DNA of 64,000 nucleotides, taken from the NCBI GenBank assembly GCA_026413225.1, contig CM048552.1, positions 188,824,053 to 188,888,052 on the forward strand. The letters are read 5' to 3'. This DNA comes from Otis tarda. Lineage: Eukaryota > Chordata > Aves > Otidiformes > Otididae. Shown one piece after another: positions 24,055 to 36,200 of the stretch. A model generated the notes under the pieces. The model was not told the origin of the DNA. It made no database searches and worked only from the letters and a program-made list of their open reading frames with translations. A program made the translations under genes and the position numbers. Within the stretch, counting starts at the first letter, position 1, and every line of letters begins with the position of its first letter.

Positions 24055-27000
24055 GCCACCATTGGTTCCCTGTTGGCTAGTTATAGGCTCATCATGCTGA
24101 TGCTTCTGATCCCACGCACAGGGACTACCCCCTCTCAGTACATAAAACTTCCCATTATCTGAGATATCTAACACAAGATCTTCTTGGTTCAAGGATCAAG
24201 AATACAATTCAGTCACTGGGCTTTAGACACTGGCGGTTAAAGGCATACATCTTAACTAGGTATCTCAGGGTCCCTTTGTAGTCAAAGAATGAGATAGATG
24301 TTGTTTTAAGGTACAGATTGCTAGCTAAGATGCAGATGAACTGCTCTGGAGATGCCTACTTCTCTCCAGTGACTATAGGGAGCATCTAGAGACAGTGGCC
24401 TTAGATATAGATATATACATTGTAGACATCTGAAGTTATATAAGATGAACAAAAAGATAAGTAATGCAATATATAAAAGTGAGCATGCATAGCTGGATGA
24501 AAAGAGACACCCCAAGTGCACACCTTACTGCATTCTGCTGCTGGTCTAAGCTGGCTGGAGGCAAGACAGGTCTGGACTGGAAACCTAGTTTACAGATATG
24601 ATCCTGAGCTTGACCAAAGATATTTCATTTTCCTGCTGTAGAAGTTGCTCCTTGAGTGGAAATGACATGCAGCTGGTCAGTTTTCATGACAGCAAAAAGA
24701 TTAGGGGTCTGTCTTCATCCTTCCATGCAAACATGCACTTAGTCTCATCCTAGGCTTACCTATTAGCTCCTAAGTGAGACACATTCAGTGATTTCCTAAT
24801 GTTCTTTTGAGAGAAAGGAAGTACCCTGGCGAAGATTACCCATGTTTGAAGTATCCTTTTAATTCTTTGATGAACTCCACTTTGCCTATACTATTAATTA
24901 CACGTGACAAGTCTTGAGGCACTTCACTAGTAAATACAAAATCAAGGTACCTGCATATAGATAACAAACTGACATAAATTGCCTTAGCTGGGTGATGAAA
25001 CTAGAGGAGCAGGTTCACAGAATTTGAGTACTGAGTTTTTATATTCTAATTAACCACTATGCTTTTCTGGTAATCCCACCATATGCATTGAAAAGGGACC
25101 CTATGTTGAGGATATTCCTCTTTTGGCCTAAAAAACTCAGTTGACTTTAAAATGAGTAGATATATACTCCTCTGGTCTTTTGAAAGTTCCTGATTCCTGC
25201 TGATAATTTAGCAAGATGAGGCCTAGACAAAGGTGTTTTTTAAATTTTTTTTTTCTGACAGATTAATTCTTCCTGTCCCTGGGAAAAAAAAATGAAAGTT
25301 ACTGATTTTTCTTTGCCAAGACAGACTATATTTAGTTTTAATCTATCCTCTCACATGACTGCAAAATGGGGTTTTTTTACAAGTCCACGAAAATCAGACT
25401 TGTCACTAGTTTTATCAGCAGTGAGAATTCACCCAGCTGTAGTTAGAAAGATAGATGAGTCAAATTTCTTCCTTAGTACATAATGTATATGAATTACAGA
25501 TCAGCCTGCAGTAGTGTATAATAAATAAACATGTATAATTGCTTTGTAAAGATTAGTAAAATAAAATGCATTCTTAATTAAGTACTTCTCATTTAAAAAT
25601 AACTGAATTTAACAAGAACTTTAATTCCACTACTGTCAATTGACATTAAAATGAGTGGTGTCTGTTACAACTGGCTGATACATTCACCATCATTGCAGAA
25701 AGGAAGTCAAATGATATATGTCATGCCTATTGCAGACAAGTGCTTACTTAGGAAAGACAGACATCTCAAACATGGGTTTTATGTTTTTGTATTTTGTAAA
25801 TACTAATATGAGATTGATTACTTGCTGTTTAAAATGAAAACAAACACAAAACAATGACAGTTTAAATTTTTACATTGTCCACTTAGGAGTGGGTCCATTT
25901 AATACTGAAGTGGTGAAAATACTTACTGAGTGAACTGAGAGATTAGTCCATGCCTTTTAAGGAGCAGTTTGAATGATTGTACATCTCTCCTAAGATATCA
26001 GACTTAGCCCAGACAGTAATTTCCATAACTATTTCTCTTTCAGAAGAAAAACACAAATCCTTCTTTTCCTTTTGTATTTAAGAGGAAATGACCAGACGTA
26101 TGAATGTACATATATAATCCACACTAAGACTGAATGAAAATGTTAATCTTCCAAAGAAAGAGATAATTCTTACGCAGCACGTTATGACTTTGAACAACAC
26201 AAATACGTTTCGAGTAAAAATCGATGAAAATTAATTTATCTTTGAGGTGAATAGAAAGTGTGGGGTTTTTTAAAAGAGAACAGAATTGTTTGAGATCTCA
26301 AATCCTTATCTAAATACATATGTGGTTGTACAAGCTTATAAAAGAAATATGTTTTGAACGTCATCTGAAAGAACTTTCCTGTGGTTTTTTTTCCCTAGAA
26401 CCATATATTTCCAGGCAAAATTACTGTTATTTTAGATTAAGGAAAACAAAACAGAAGTGTCCATGATAAGGGGGTGGAGACAACAGTATATGCCGTCTTT
26501 TTTGTTCTGATTCACAGCATCACAGGGAGGCAGACTCTGTAAACATTTTAAAATGAAGTGAGCCTATAGCAAGATTTTACCAGCCCTGCTGTGTAACAAG
26601 AGTCTCACTCTTAGAATAAATGGGGGGACCTGAACAAAAGACTCACATGCTACCTTGTAAAAATCCCTGTTTATAGAACTGGGTTTGTTACTCTCTATCA
26701 AGACACAGTTCACAGAGAGAGCTCTAGTTTCTCTGTCTTAAGGGGAGGATTATAAAAGAGTTTGGAGTTTATATGTGACAGAGGATAAACTAGTTTTAAA
26801 TTACATTCAGTAGTGGTTTAAAACATATAAGTAGTCCTATAATTACTGACTTTGCTCTTAAATATACAGTGGTGACATAGTAGTTTGTCTCACTGAACAT
26901 CTGCTAGAACAGGAATAAGCATCTCTAGACTAAATCAGTACTGAGCACTGGTTCCTCTTCACTTTTTTCCAGCCTAAAAGTACATCACGGTCTTACCAGT

Positions 27001-27747
27001 CATCGCATCTTGCACTGTGTTCTTCTGTATCACCTTTTTATGTCTTTTATTTCTGACAGTATTAATTACTGAGGCTAAAGTGCTTAAGAAAAATGCATGT
27101 TTGGAATCTTTCCCAAGTTGGATTACATCTGATTCAAATAAACATAGCGATCATCACAGGTTCTGTGATTTCAGTGTGCGAAGCACATTCAAAACTACAT
27201 GTATTGCAATATCACTGTCTAATTGAGTACAGTTCTAAGCGTTGATGGCTACTGGTCATTCCACTAAGGCCCTGTAAGGATGTAAGTACATGATGAGCAT
27301 TAACTCCTAAGTCAGCAAAACATTTGCATTTATAATGTTTTAGATGCTAACCGAGAAGGGCTGTTGTCTGAATTCTGAATGGTCCCACAGAAGCGATCTT
27401 GAAATGTGTTCAAAGGAATCATGTGAAAGCAGGGCATGACCTCACTGGGACCACTTGTAAATTCACCAGGACAAACTAGGATTTCATAGTTTGACCTTCT
27501 CTATCTGAATATTCCCTATTCCCATTTCCCCCTATTAGGGGAAAAGATGGAAGGTACTAAAATGAATTTGATCAATGGTCTACCTCTGTAACATAAATAT
27601 TTCCACATGTTTCAGCCCTCCAGAGAAAGGAAATGTTTGTTATAGTAAATATTTTTTTTTTTAATCAGCTTCGGGCATCTATTGTGAAAATAATTTGTCA
27701 TTATATAGAAACTAACAGAGAATTTGAAATGAAACAACTCATTCCTG

Positions 27748-27748
27748 C

Positions 27749-27779
<31 letters not shown>
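27748..27779 (+). repeat. Pyrimidine tract (CTTTT)4 followed by C and T11
   Basis: Four exact CTTTT units are followed by C and eleven T. It is a simple repeat, probably arisen by slippage. On the minus strand it reads A11-G-(AAAAG)4, which might be a decayed poly(A) tail, but no retrocopy body is recognised next to it. Confidence 0.9.
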
Positions 27780-30700
27780 GACATTCATGGCGATATGACT
27801 TTTGGCTACTGTTGGAAACGTTCTCTTTTAATGTCTTTGCTGCAAATAGTAATCCATGTACCTTTTCTGCATTTAATATTTTAAGAGTTTTGATTCAGAA
27901 ACTTATATGTTAGAATGTATTTAATTTGAAGACTAGTTTAGTCTGGTCTGAAGAAGACGGCTTGATTTTCCTTGTGAACAGAAGTTTCAAGTCTTTCAAA
28001 CAGCGTTTCATGTGCACGGTCCTTCTCAGAAGAGTCCAACAGAGCGCGCTCACGTACTGTGAGAGCTGAAGCTGTGTCTGGTGAAGGAAGGTCTTGGCAT
28101 CTGAGGTCGCTCTTCCTCTTTAAAAGTAATTGACTGTAAAAGCTCCATTCACTGTCAAGTTTTACAATGATATAGAATATCTCCAGAAGAAACAAGCATC
28201 ATCTTACATAATCAAATGGAGGAAGAGAGAGAATTCTAGATTAGAACAGTTGGCGTAAAACATTCATACAGAAAGTCAGGATTTAACAGCAATAGCACAG
28301 GGATCCACCAAGCTTCTTCTGTGTTAGTGAAAGTATTGAACTATGCCCTGATGATTAACCCCACGGCCAGCTTGTGCATGGCACTGGATTTGTAGGGACG
28401 TGATCTGGCATGAGACTGGAGGGACTGTAGGAGCCTTGGGGAAAGGATGAGCTGAAATGGATTCTCCTGCTGAGGGACGCTTGGAAAGACTTCTGCTGGA
28501 TAAATGTTGTGATGTTCAGATATGCAGAAGTTGTTGTAGCATTGATAAATTTTGCCAATAAAAGTTACATTTGTGTAAATGTGGGATGGATCCCCAAAGA
28601 CTACAGCTAATATTCAGCATTGGAGATAGCACAAGAACTAGGTGCAAATGTATAGCCTTCCTCGTAATGACTCTTCTTCTAATGAAGTTGGAGCCATTTT
28701 ACACCATTAGAAAATCCTGTTCTGTTCATAGAAACACTTCAAAACCCTGAACAATTAAATCTATTCTCTGAATAAAAATAATAAAATAAAGATCTGCTCA
28801 ATATAGGCAGGAATATGGCATGTTTTGATGTGATTTATTGCACATCTGGATCCACAAACCCTGAATATTTTATACAGGAAAATGCAGATACAGGTATTTG
28901 AAAGCAAGCGTTACACAGCAGAGAAGAGGGATGCTGTAATTTTAAGGTCACAGAATCTGGACTTTCTTCACTACCTTAGTTGTCTAGTATGAAATTATAA
29001 CTCAGACCAACAACGGGATACCGTTGGATGTCAAGTTAATTCACACTTTCAAATTTTGGTGCCTTAGCCCACAGCAAATGCAGGGGGCTTAGATGAATCA
29101 AAGTGCATGAAACATTTCAAAGAGCTGATTTTGTGAAGGGCTGTTGTGCAGTTACTCCCTCAGGGAAGTAATTTATTCTGTGCCTCAAAGCTCAGGCTCT
29201 GAAATAAGAGTATTACTGCTGCTCTGGAGGTTGTCAATGGATAAAGTTCATTACTGATTCAAATTAGCAGTCACGTCATTACTGTCATTAATATTTAACC
29301 TAGATGAACGCTCTGTACTTCGTAGCAGTACTGTGTAAGAAAACCCCATTTGAGAGGAGTTGGATACCTAGATCTAAAAGGTAATCCCCAAATCTCCCCA
29401 GCTGGCAGCTGCTCAGTTCTGCCTAAGACATAGACAGACCCATCTGTTTCACCTGAATAATCCCCAAAGACCTAAATCTAAGTGGTCCTGCAAAAGCATT
29501 CTGCGTATCAAGCTTCTGCCAATGCCCTCTTGCAATATGATTACACTGTGCTACCTCCCTACAGGTGAGGTCTTTTTCCGGCAAAATGCTTGCAGCATTC
29601 TGGGACCTCTCTCCTGCACGTACCATGTAAGGCTCAACCCTGAGGATTAGCCTGCTTTGCCTTTCTCTTGTTTTCCACCATCACAAGCTTTGTTCCTTGC
29701 TATATGCTTTAGGCCACTTTACTACACTTCAATTTGGTAAAACTGAGCAATTTATAACAACTGAAAATGATACTCAAGAGTTTAGCAATGTATGCTAGTG
29801 CAAGAACCAGAGATTTTGCAAGATCTTGCTACCTGATGTGGTTAATTTTGGAATCCATCAGCATTAAAAACAAATCTCTGCTGTAAATATTAACATTCTG
29901 CATCAATTTTGATCAAATATCTTTAGACATTCCTTGCTATAAATCAGATAAGACATGTCTGATGCAGTACTAGCATAAATACCTTTGCAAAAAAATACTG
30001 AATACTGTGAACACTGAAAGATTTCATTAAACTTTGTTTGAGAATCTCCTGTTGTTCCCATATTTGTACGATTACGAGAATGTAGTGGATGGGATACATT
30101 CCTCAGTTTGTGAGTCTTCAGTTCGTTGTTAGCACAGCTTCCAACTGAGCCTACATTCTTAATATGAAGAATGATTGGATATGTTCTGGTGTTTGCTTGG
30201 TTTTAGATGTCTTTGAAAAGCAGGCCACTTCAAAACTCTCTATTGCCTCCCTTAGGAAAAAACAGTTCAAAAAATGAAAAGACATTGCAAAAGGCCTATG
30301 ACTTGTGAGGATGCAGGCTTTTCACTGCTACATTTCATTCAATTCTCATTCTCAGTTGTAAGGAATTTTTTTTTCATATTTTGAACTAAGGGTTAAAAAT
30401 TATATGGGAGCAGATATGCTAGAAGAATTAATGATCTCCTGTACCTATGCACACATTTAGGGATGAAATAAAAATAAGGAAACCCTATAAAGCAGAGATT
30501 CCTGGGATTTTCATTTTAAGGTTGCATTACTGTGTGGCTTCCCTAACAACAGGAGCTCAGCAAATGCCACATTCATGCAGTCTGATAATTAATTTTCCTG
30601 GGTCTTGTTTTTTTTTAATTTTTCTTCTTTATGACTTCTTTATTTAAGCTTGTATACACTCAACAAACAGGAAAAAAAACTGTGTAACAGTAATATTCAG

Positions 30701-31567
30701 TTAGTAATAAGCTTTTTGTATGTGAAAGCATCTGTCTGTAACCAGACAGGGAGTGAGCTGATATGTTAGCACTGTTGTCACTGCTACCAAATAATAGCTG
30801 GAACAGTTTCCACTGCAACAGGTTATATCTCAAGGATCCATTTATAATGCAGGCTGCAAATCTCTCTGATTTATGAAGCAGCAGCTATCTTCAGGAGCAG
30901 ATACGGTCAGACACATTCATCTGGCCATAAAGTGAAAAAGAAAAAGAGCAGATTATGCCCTTTAGACCAACAATGAAGTATGAAACTCTCCAGTTCGTCA
31001 ACAGAAAGGACAATGATGCAAGGGAAGGAGAGGCCATTTGCATTTATTGGTCTCACAAATGCCAGCTCATATTTAGACATCTGTGGCAATTGTTTCCAAA
31101 ATTAAGACACTCAAAATAGCACTTGTTTGTCTAAAATCAGCTCTTTCTTCAATATTTCATTCAATACTGGCAGTATTTCTGGTATTCTTCATTCAAATGT
31201 TGAGAAAATCCAGTTCTCACTAAAATGTTCCAAAGTTATTACTGGCAAAAAAAGTTTAGAATTAATTTTCAGACAAATTTAAAGAAATATATGGTGTGAA
31301 GCTGAACATGTCATTGTAGCTAAGAGGGATGGCTTCTTCAAAGATACAGGATACAGAAAAATGCAGGAGGGACTTATTTTTCCACTGAAGGTCAAATAAA
31401 ACTGAACTGAACTAAACTAAGAGAAATGCGGTCTGCAGAGAGCTTGGCAAACATTCAGGAAGTATCTTTGTGCCTGTAAGGTCATGCAAAATATATCAAA
31501 GGGCAACAATCACTCCCTGCGAGAGACTGGCAGTCTGAATTGGTAGTAATTATTGATTAAGAATCTC

Positions 31568-31589
31568 AGTCTTACTAATCAGTAAGACT
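31568..31589. repeat. Small inverted repeat
   Basis: AGTCTTACT and AGTAAGACT are exact reverse complements with the four-base loop AATC. It is terminator-like in shape, but this is not bacterial DNA, so no function is implied. Confidence 0.85.
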
Positions 31590-32699
31590 TCAGAAATTGT
31601 AAAATGTACAGTAACTTCTTTTATCTAATTGTACTAAGAATTATTATATCCAATTCTCTCAGCACTGCAAAAGTTCTCATCTGCACAAGATGTACAGTCA
31701 AGTTCTACTTAAAATGAGATAAACCAAAAAGCTTTTTAATTTCAATTTCCTTTTGCAAAGGCTGGTTGCCAAAAAGCTCTTCTCACTATTGCTCAGTCGT
31801 TAGTGGGCAATTTGTTCCAGGCTCTTCTATCGTCTGTGGAAGGAATCTTCATGCCAGCTGTTTCCTCAGCCAGTTTTAAATCTTCCCCATTTCTGCGGAA
31901 AAAAAAAAAAGATAGCAAGAAATGCCAAAGGCCCCTATAATTCTCTGCGACACAGAAGATCTCATATGTTCAGGATGGGCAAATACATTAGAAGAGGCAG
32001 ATGCATGACAGTCTCCCCCAGTGTAGTTGCTCCTATCTTCCCTATGACTGAAGTATGCACATGTGAGTTCGCATAAATACGAGAGAGACAGAGTGGAGAA
32101 ATAAGCTCTTATTTCACACTGTTTCAATATCTAGGACTCAGAATGCATTAATACCATAAGCTACTGGTGCTGCCCTGATTAGTATCTCCACCTGCAAAGT
32201 TAAGTATTTGAGGAGGTGGCTTAGTAGCCTACCTTGTGAGAACTCTGGACCAAACTTTCTGACCATGTTGGAGATCTAGCAGGATTACTAAGATATGTCT
32301 TTATCTGTGATGATGAATACAGAAATATACCTTACCAGTTTCAGGGGATAATGAAAAATCACCTTGACCAGACATGGATTGCCTATTCACCACCAGCCCT
32401 TGAAGAAATCAACATTAGGGTCTTGGCTAGACACCACTCTGTCCTCCTAGTCTCAATCATATGGCACTACGGTACCAGCCATTGGGGTAGATTTTGTCTT
32501 CCACATTTGGCTGGTAAGTGCCTTTGAATGATTGCAAAAAGTACAAAACCACACAAAGACCTACAAGCCCAGCTCCCTGGCAGTACAGACGGCAGGTCTC
32601 TCTGATGGCAGTAAGCAAAAATAGCCTGGCTAACAGTGCAGCAGCAATTTTAAAATATGTAAAAATATTTTAGCAGAAGCTCATAAAAATATATAGAAT

Positions 32700-33240
32700 G
32701 CATCACAGCCACACTCAGGAAATTGAACTAAAGGAGCAGAAAAACTGCTGCCTGATGGCACCACCAGCCCTGCCTGCCTGACCACCCCCTGGACTCCCCC
32801 CACCCTGCCCATGGCCCAGGACCCCACGTCAGCTCCCCCAGGGCCATCAGCCTTTGCCACAGTGATGCTGCAGGAGGGGTGGTCTCCAGCTCCCTGCCGC
32901 CCTGCCCTGCCAGGCCCTGCCCTGCCACCCCCATGGGGAACCGCCAGCCCTCGCTGTGCCCTGCAGCCAGGCTGGGCTCTCCTTGCCCTGCAGAGTCTGC
33001 TCAGACTGCCCCGTGAGTCCTGGTCTCCCAAAACAGCCGCACACGCTGGGATGGCACATAGCAGGGCACGCACTATAAATCATACGCTTTGTGCTATAAA
33101 AGTGCCACTTTGGTAAGCTGCAGCACACCTCATATTGTATGAAATGTTCTGAACAAAATGCACGCACATAAGTAGTTATTGCTTCAGGTCGCAGGAGCAC
33201 CAGCTGGGACCCAGAGGAGACTCAAAGCCAAGTACTTTGT
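32700..33240 (+). repeat. GC-rich block, candidate decayed LTR
   Basis: A C-rich segment (32710-33010) includes a run of CCCTGC-type words at about 32892-32928. It is followed by two TATAAA boxes (33074-33079 and 33095-33100) and then AT-richer DNA ending near GCTTCAGGTCGCAGGAGCACC. A GC-rich upstream part, TATAAA, and a short transcribed part ending in a GCTTCAGGTC-like word is the order I associate with some avian retroviral LTRs. I do not see a clean AATAAA, TG...CA ends or a target-site duplication. Open frames of 101-130 codons on both strands reflect GC content only. A low-complexity GC block with a chance TATAAA pair is the alternative. Confidence 0.3.
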
Positions 33241-36200
33241 AGCTTGGGCATGGCCAGTCTACTCCAGAAGGGCCATAGCCACCCCCAGCACTTATGCCCA
33301 GTAATCCCTTATTAAAGTGGATTAATTAATTTAGCATCATGGATGCAGTCATAAAGTCTGGTGTCCTACTCCTTCCCTTGGCTTTGCATGTTGCGTTCAG
33401 CAGGTGGGCAGACCACGGCCCTCCTCTCCTAACACATTGTGTGATCAGTCAGCTAGGACACACCAAGATCCTTGTCCCTGGCCACCGTTAAGTGTTTGGC
33501 AGGAGCAGGTAAAACACCAGCTGCTTCTCTCCAGGGCCTGCAGAAACCTGCCTCCCTGCAGCAAAAGGGAGCGTGTGAGATGGAAATACGTGGCCCAGGC
33601 TGCACTTCACCAGACAAGGACAAAAAGTAGAATTCAGATTTAAATACTTCTTAGGAACTCTGTTCTTTATTTGGTAGACAGGCACAATTCTTCAGCTGGT
33701 CAGTAACAAGCTATGCCTGAGCAATGCGTAAGCAGTGGTCCAAAATAGCTGTGTCGCTTTGCTCTGCCATTGTGCAATTCTGCAGCCCAGGCCTGATGTC
33801 TATTTTCTACCCTCCCATAATCTGATAGTTTCTGAACTCTGAACTGGTATTTGCTGGGGCAGAGTGAATGCCTGTGTTTCAGGCTCAATGCCAGGCACAA
33901 ATCTCTGATCACATTAAATCCTGCTACTCTCTCTGGAGAGAAACTCAGACACCAGCAACACATTCAAAGACCCTCTTTTTGTTTAGCAGCATTCCTCTGC
34001 CCACAGTCTCATCAATAACAACATTAAAGCACATTTATATGCACGGCTGAACACTCTGAAAAACTGATTGGGTCTGGTAGTCAATAGATGAGCACTTCAG
34101 TCATTTAACACTATTAAATATTAGAGCCCATCAAGATTTTTAATCCATAAAACAACCTTTCCTCTGTTCAAACCTCATCTCTTTAGAGAAGATACATGTT
34201 ACACTAATACCGTTCCTTGGGGGAAAAAAAAGAAAGCCTTGCTTTTTTATTTTTTTTCCCTTCCCCCTTATGTAGGCAGAGTCCCAGTTCCTGAGACTGT
34301 GAATTGTTGCTGACACAGGGGACAGAGGAAGTACAGATTATCAAGACTGATGTTTGTTTATGTTGTAAAGTGTTTACAAGGTCATACAAGACCAGAGAAA
34401 TTGATTAACTCATGGCAAAAACACATTCCTAGGTGCACGGTACAACAGGTACACATTTTGGTGATGAAGAAGAAAAAAATGTGAGGTGATACAAGTTTAA
34501 TTTAAAAGCATGTATTTCAGAGAGATGGGGGAAAAAAAAGCAATTATATGAAAAAGCCAATAAGGAACAAACCAATCAATGAGTGATGTTAAAAAGTAAA
34601 ACTGCACTTTGTGCGGCACTGTCTTTGTGTTGCTCTGACATTCAAAGGTCTCAGTCGGAACCAAGCTCTTCATTGTCCTATAGAAAGATCTACCTTTTGG
34701 AATTCTTAAATTCAAAGTGTTTTGAGGAATTAGAATATACCAATCTGCTGAAAACCATGCTTACACAGCAATCTGCTTAGACTGTGTTCACTGCAGAACA
34801 AATCTCTGGCAGCATTTATGTGTAACTAACAGTAATCATAATGAAGGACCAGGACAGGTTGTACTGGAGTGTTATCAGTCAAATAACTAATAAAGAAAAT
34901 TCTGACATGCTTTGGAAACCTTAGAGTTTTCAGTGTAATTATTACATTCCTTAGAAAGAATATAGAAATATTTTATATAATGAACTAACAGTTATATTTC
35001 TTTGTCTATAAACAAACTTTTGACAGATAGACAGACAGATACACAGAGAGGTAGATAATGTTGTGAGTGATGCAAGTGGGATTTGTAGGCAGCAACTGTT
35101 TTTCAGGTGTAATCTGTCAGCATCCGGAACATGAATACTGTAAAGACATTTCTTTGAACGGTTTCTAAATGCTTCCAACTGCAGTTATATAAAATATACA
35201 GTAAAGAAAAAGTATGTTAAGAGACCTAGCAAATGTAATGCTGAACCAGTCTGTTTAAAGATTCATTGATAGCGTTAGGAAACAATACCTGTTAGAAGGC
35301 AGCTGTTCGTAGCTACGCCAGCTTCATCACTATCTAGCGTCACAGGCTGTCTCCTACCTGCATGTAAACCATACAGCCTGATGTGTGGAACTGGAAACAA
35401 TGATCTCAATTTGTTAATATTTTACAGCCACTTCAAACACGTATAAACGACTATTCAAGCTGCAAGATAGAAGAGAAACAGGCCCAGATTCTGTTTTATA
35501 AATAAAATATCTAGTGTGTCAGATTGACTTTTACATTCCTATAACTTCACTATAGCTGTGAGGCTTTTTGTTACCTGTTAAAATAGAACTTGGCTCCATG
35601 TATGTGATAGATGGTACATATATAAGAAGGACTGGCAGAAAAAATGCACATACTTTTAGTATCATCGTAACAGCTTGGGATATTATAGTTTGTTGTATAC
35701 ATTAATTTAACAGAGTATACCGAATATATAAATACTAGATTGTATTTCATAGCTTTAGATGTTACAGCCTCAGCACTGCTCATCAGCGAGAGAAAGGTAA
35801 ATGTGCCATCCCCAAGGTGTGGGTGACAGAAGATGGATAGACACTCATCTCATACCTTTTTTTCTGTCATGCTGGGGAAGTTTCTAAGAATGGGCAGCTT
35901 TTGACAGTATTGACCCAGAATGTATGTACTCTCACCTTCTCCCCACAAGGATAAAGCCCCAGGTTTTGGCTTACTTTTTCACGGACCCTACAGCACAATA
36001 ACTTTTGCTGGTTTTCCTCAGAGTGCAGAATAGGTTAAGTTAGTTTTATTTGCTGAGGTCCTCGCACCCAAACGAAACAAAACATGTGTAAGAACAGAGC
36101 AGCAGAGAACACTTATATTCATAACACTTATGAATATTTATGTAGCTCATGGAAACCAGGGGTCTGTGAAGGACGTACATACGTATGTATTGCTTTGTTT

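Larger units (their letters stand above)
19326..32699. other. Long AT-rich non-coding stretch
   Basis: The longest open frame is 136 codons (21466-21876, plus), with no recognisable domain and no sign of codon selection. Listed separately are a 15-bp perfect hairpin (24001-24054), a CTTTT/poly-T tract (27748-27779) and a 9-bp-arm inverted repeat (31568-31589). The part at about 25480-26260 is an AT-rich, CpG-poor, repeat-free stretch with homeodomain-like ATTA words, the look of a conserved non-coding element, but conservation cannot be judged from one sequence. No exon, promoter or RNA gene is supported. Confidence 0.5.

Noticed and set aside
31568-31589. Terminator-like hairpin
   Set aside because: The DNA is vertebrate, where such stems do not end transcription; kept only as an inverted repeat.
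32681-33200. Frames of 101-130 codons on both strands
   Set aside because: Frames open on both strands at once reflect high GC content and the CCCTGC-type low-complexity run.
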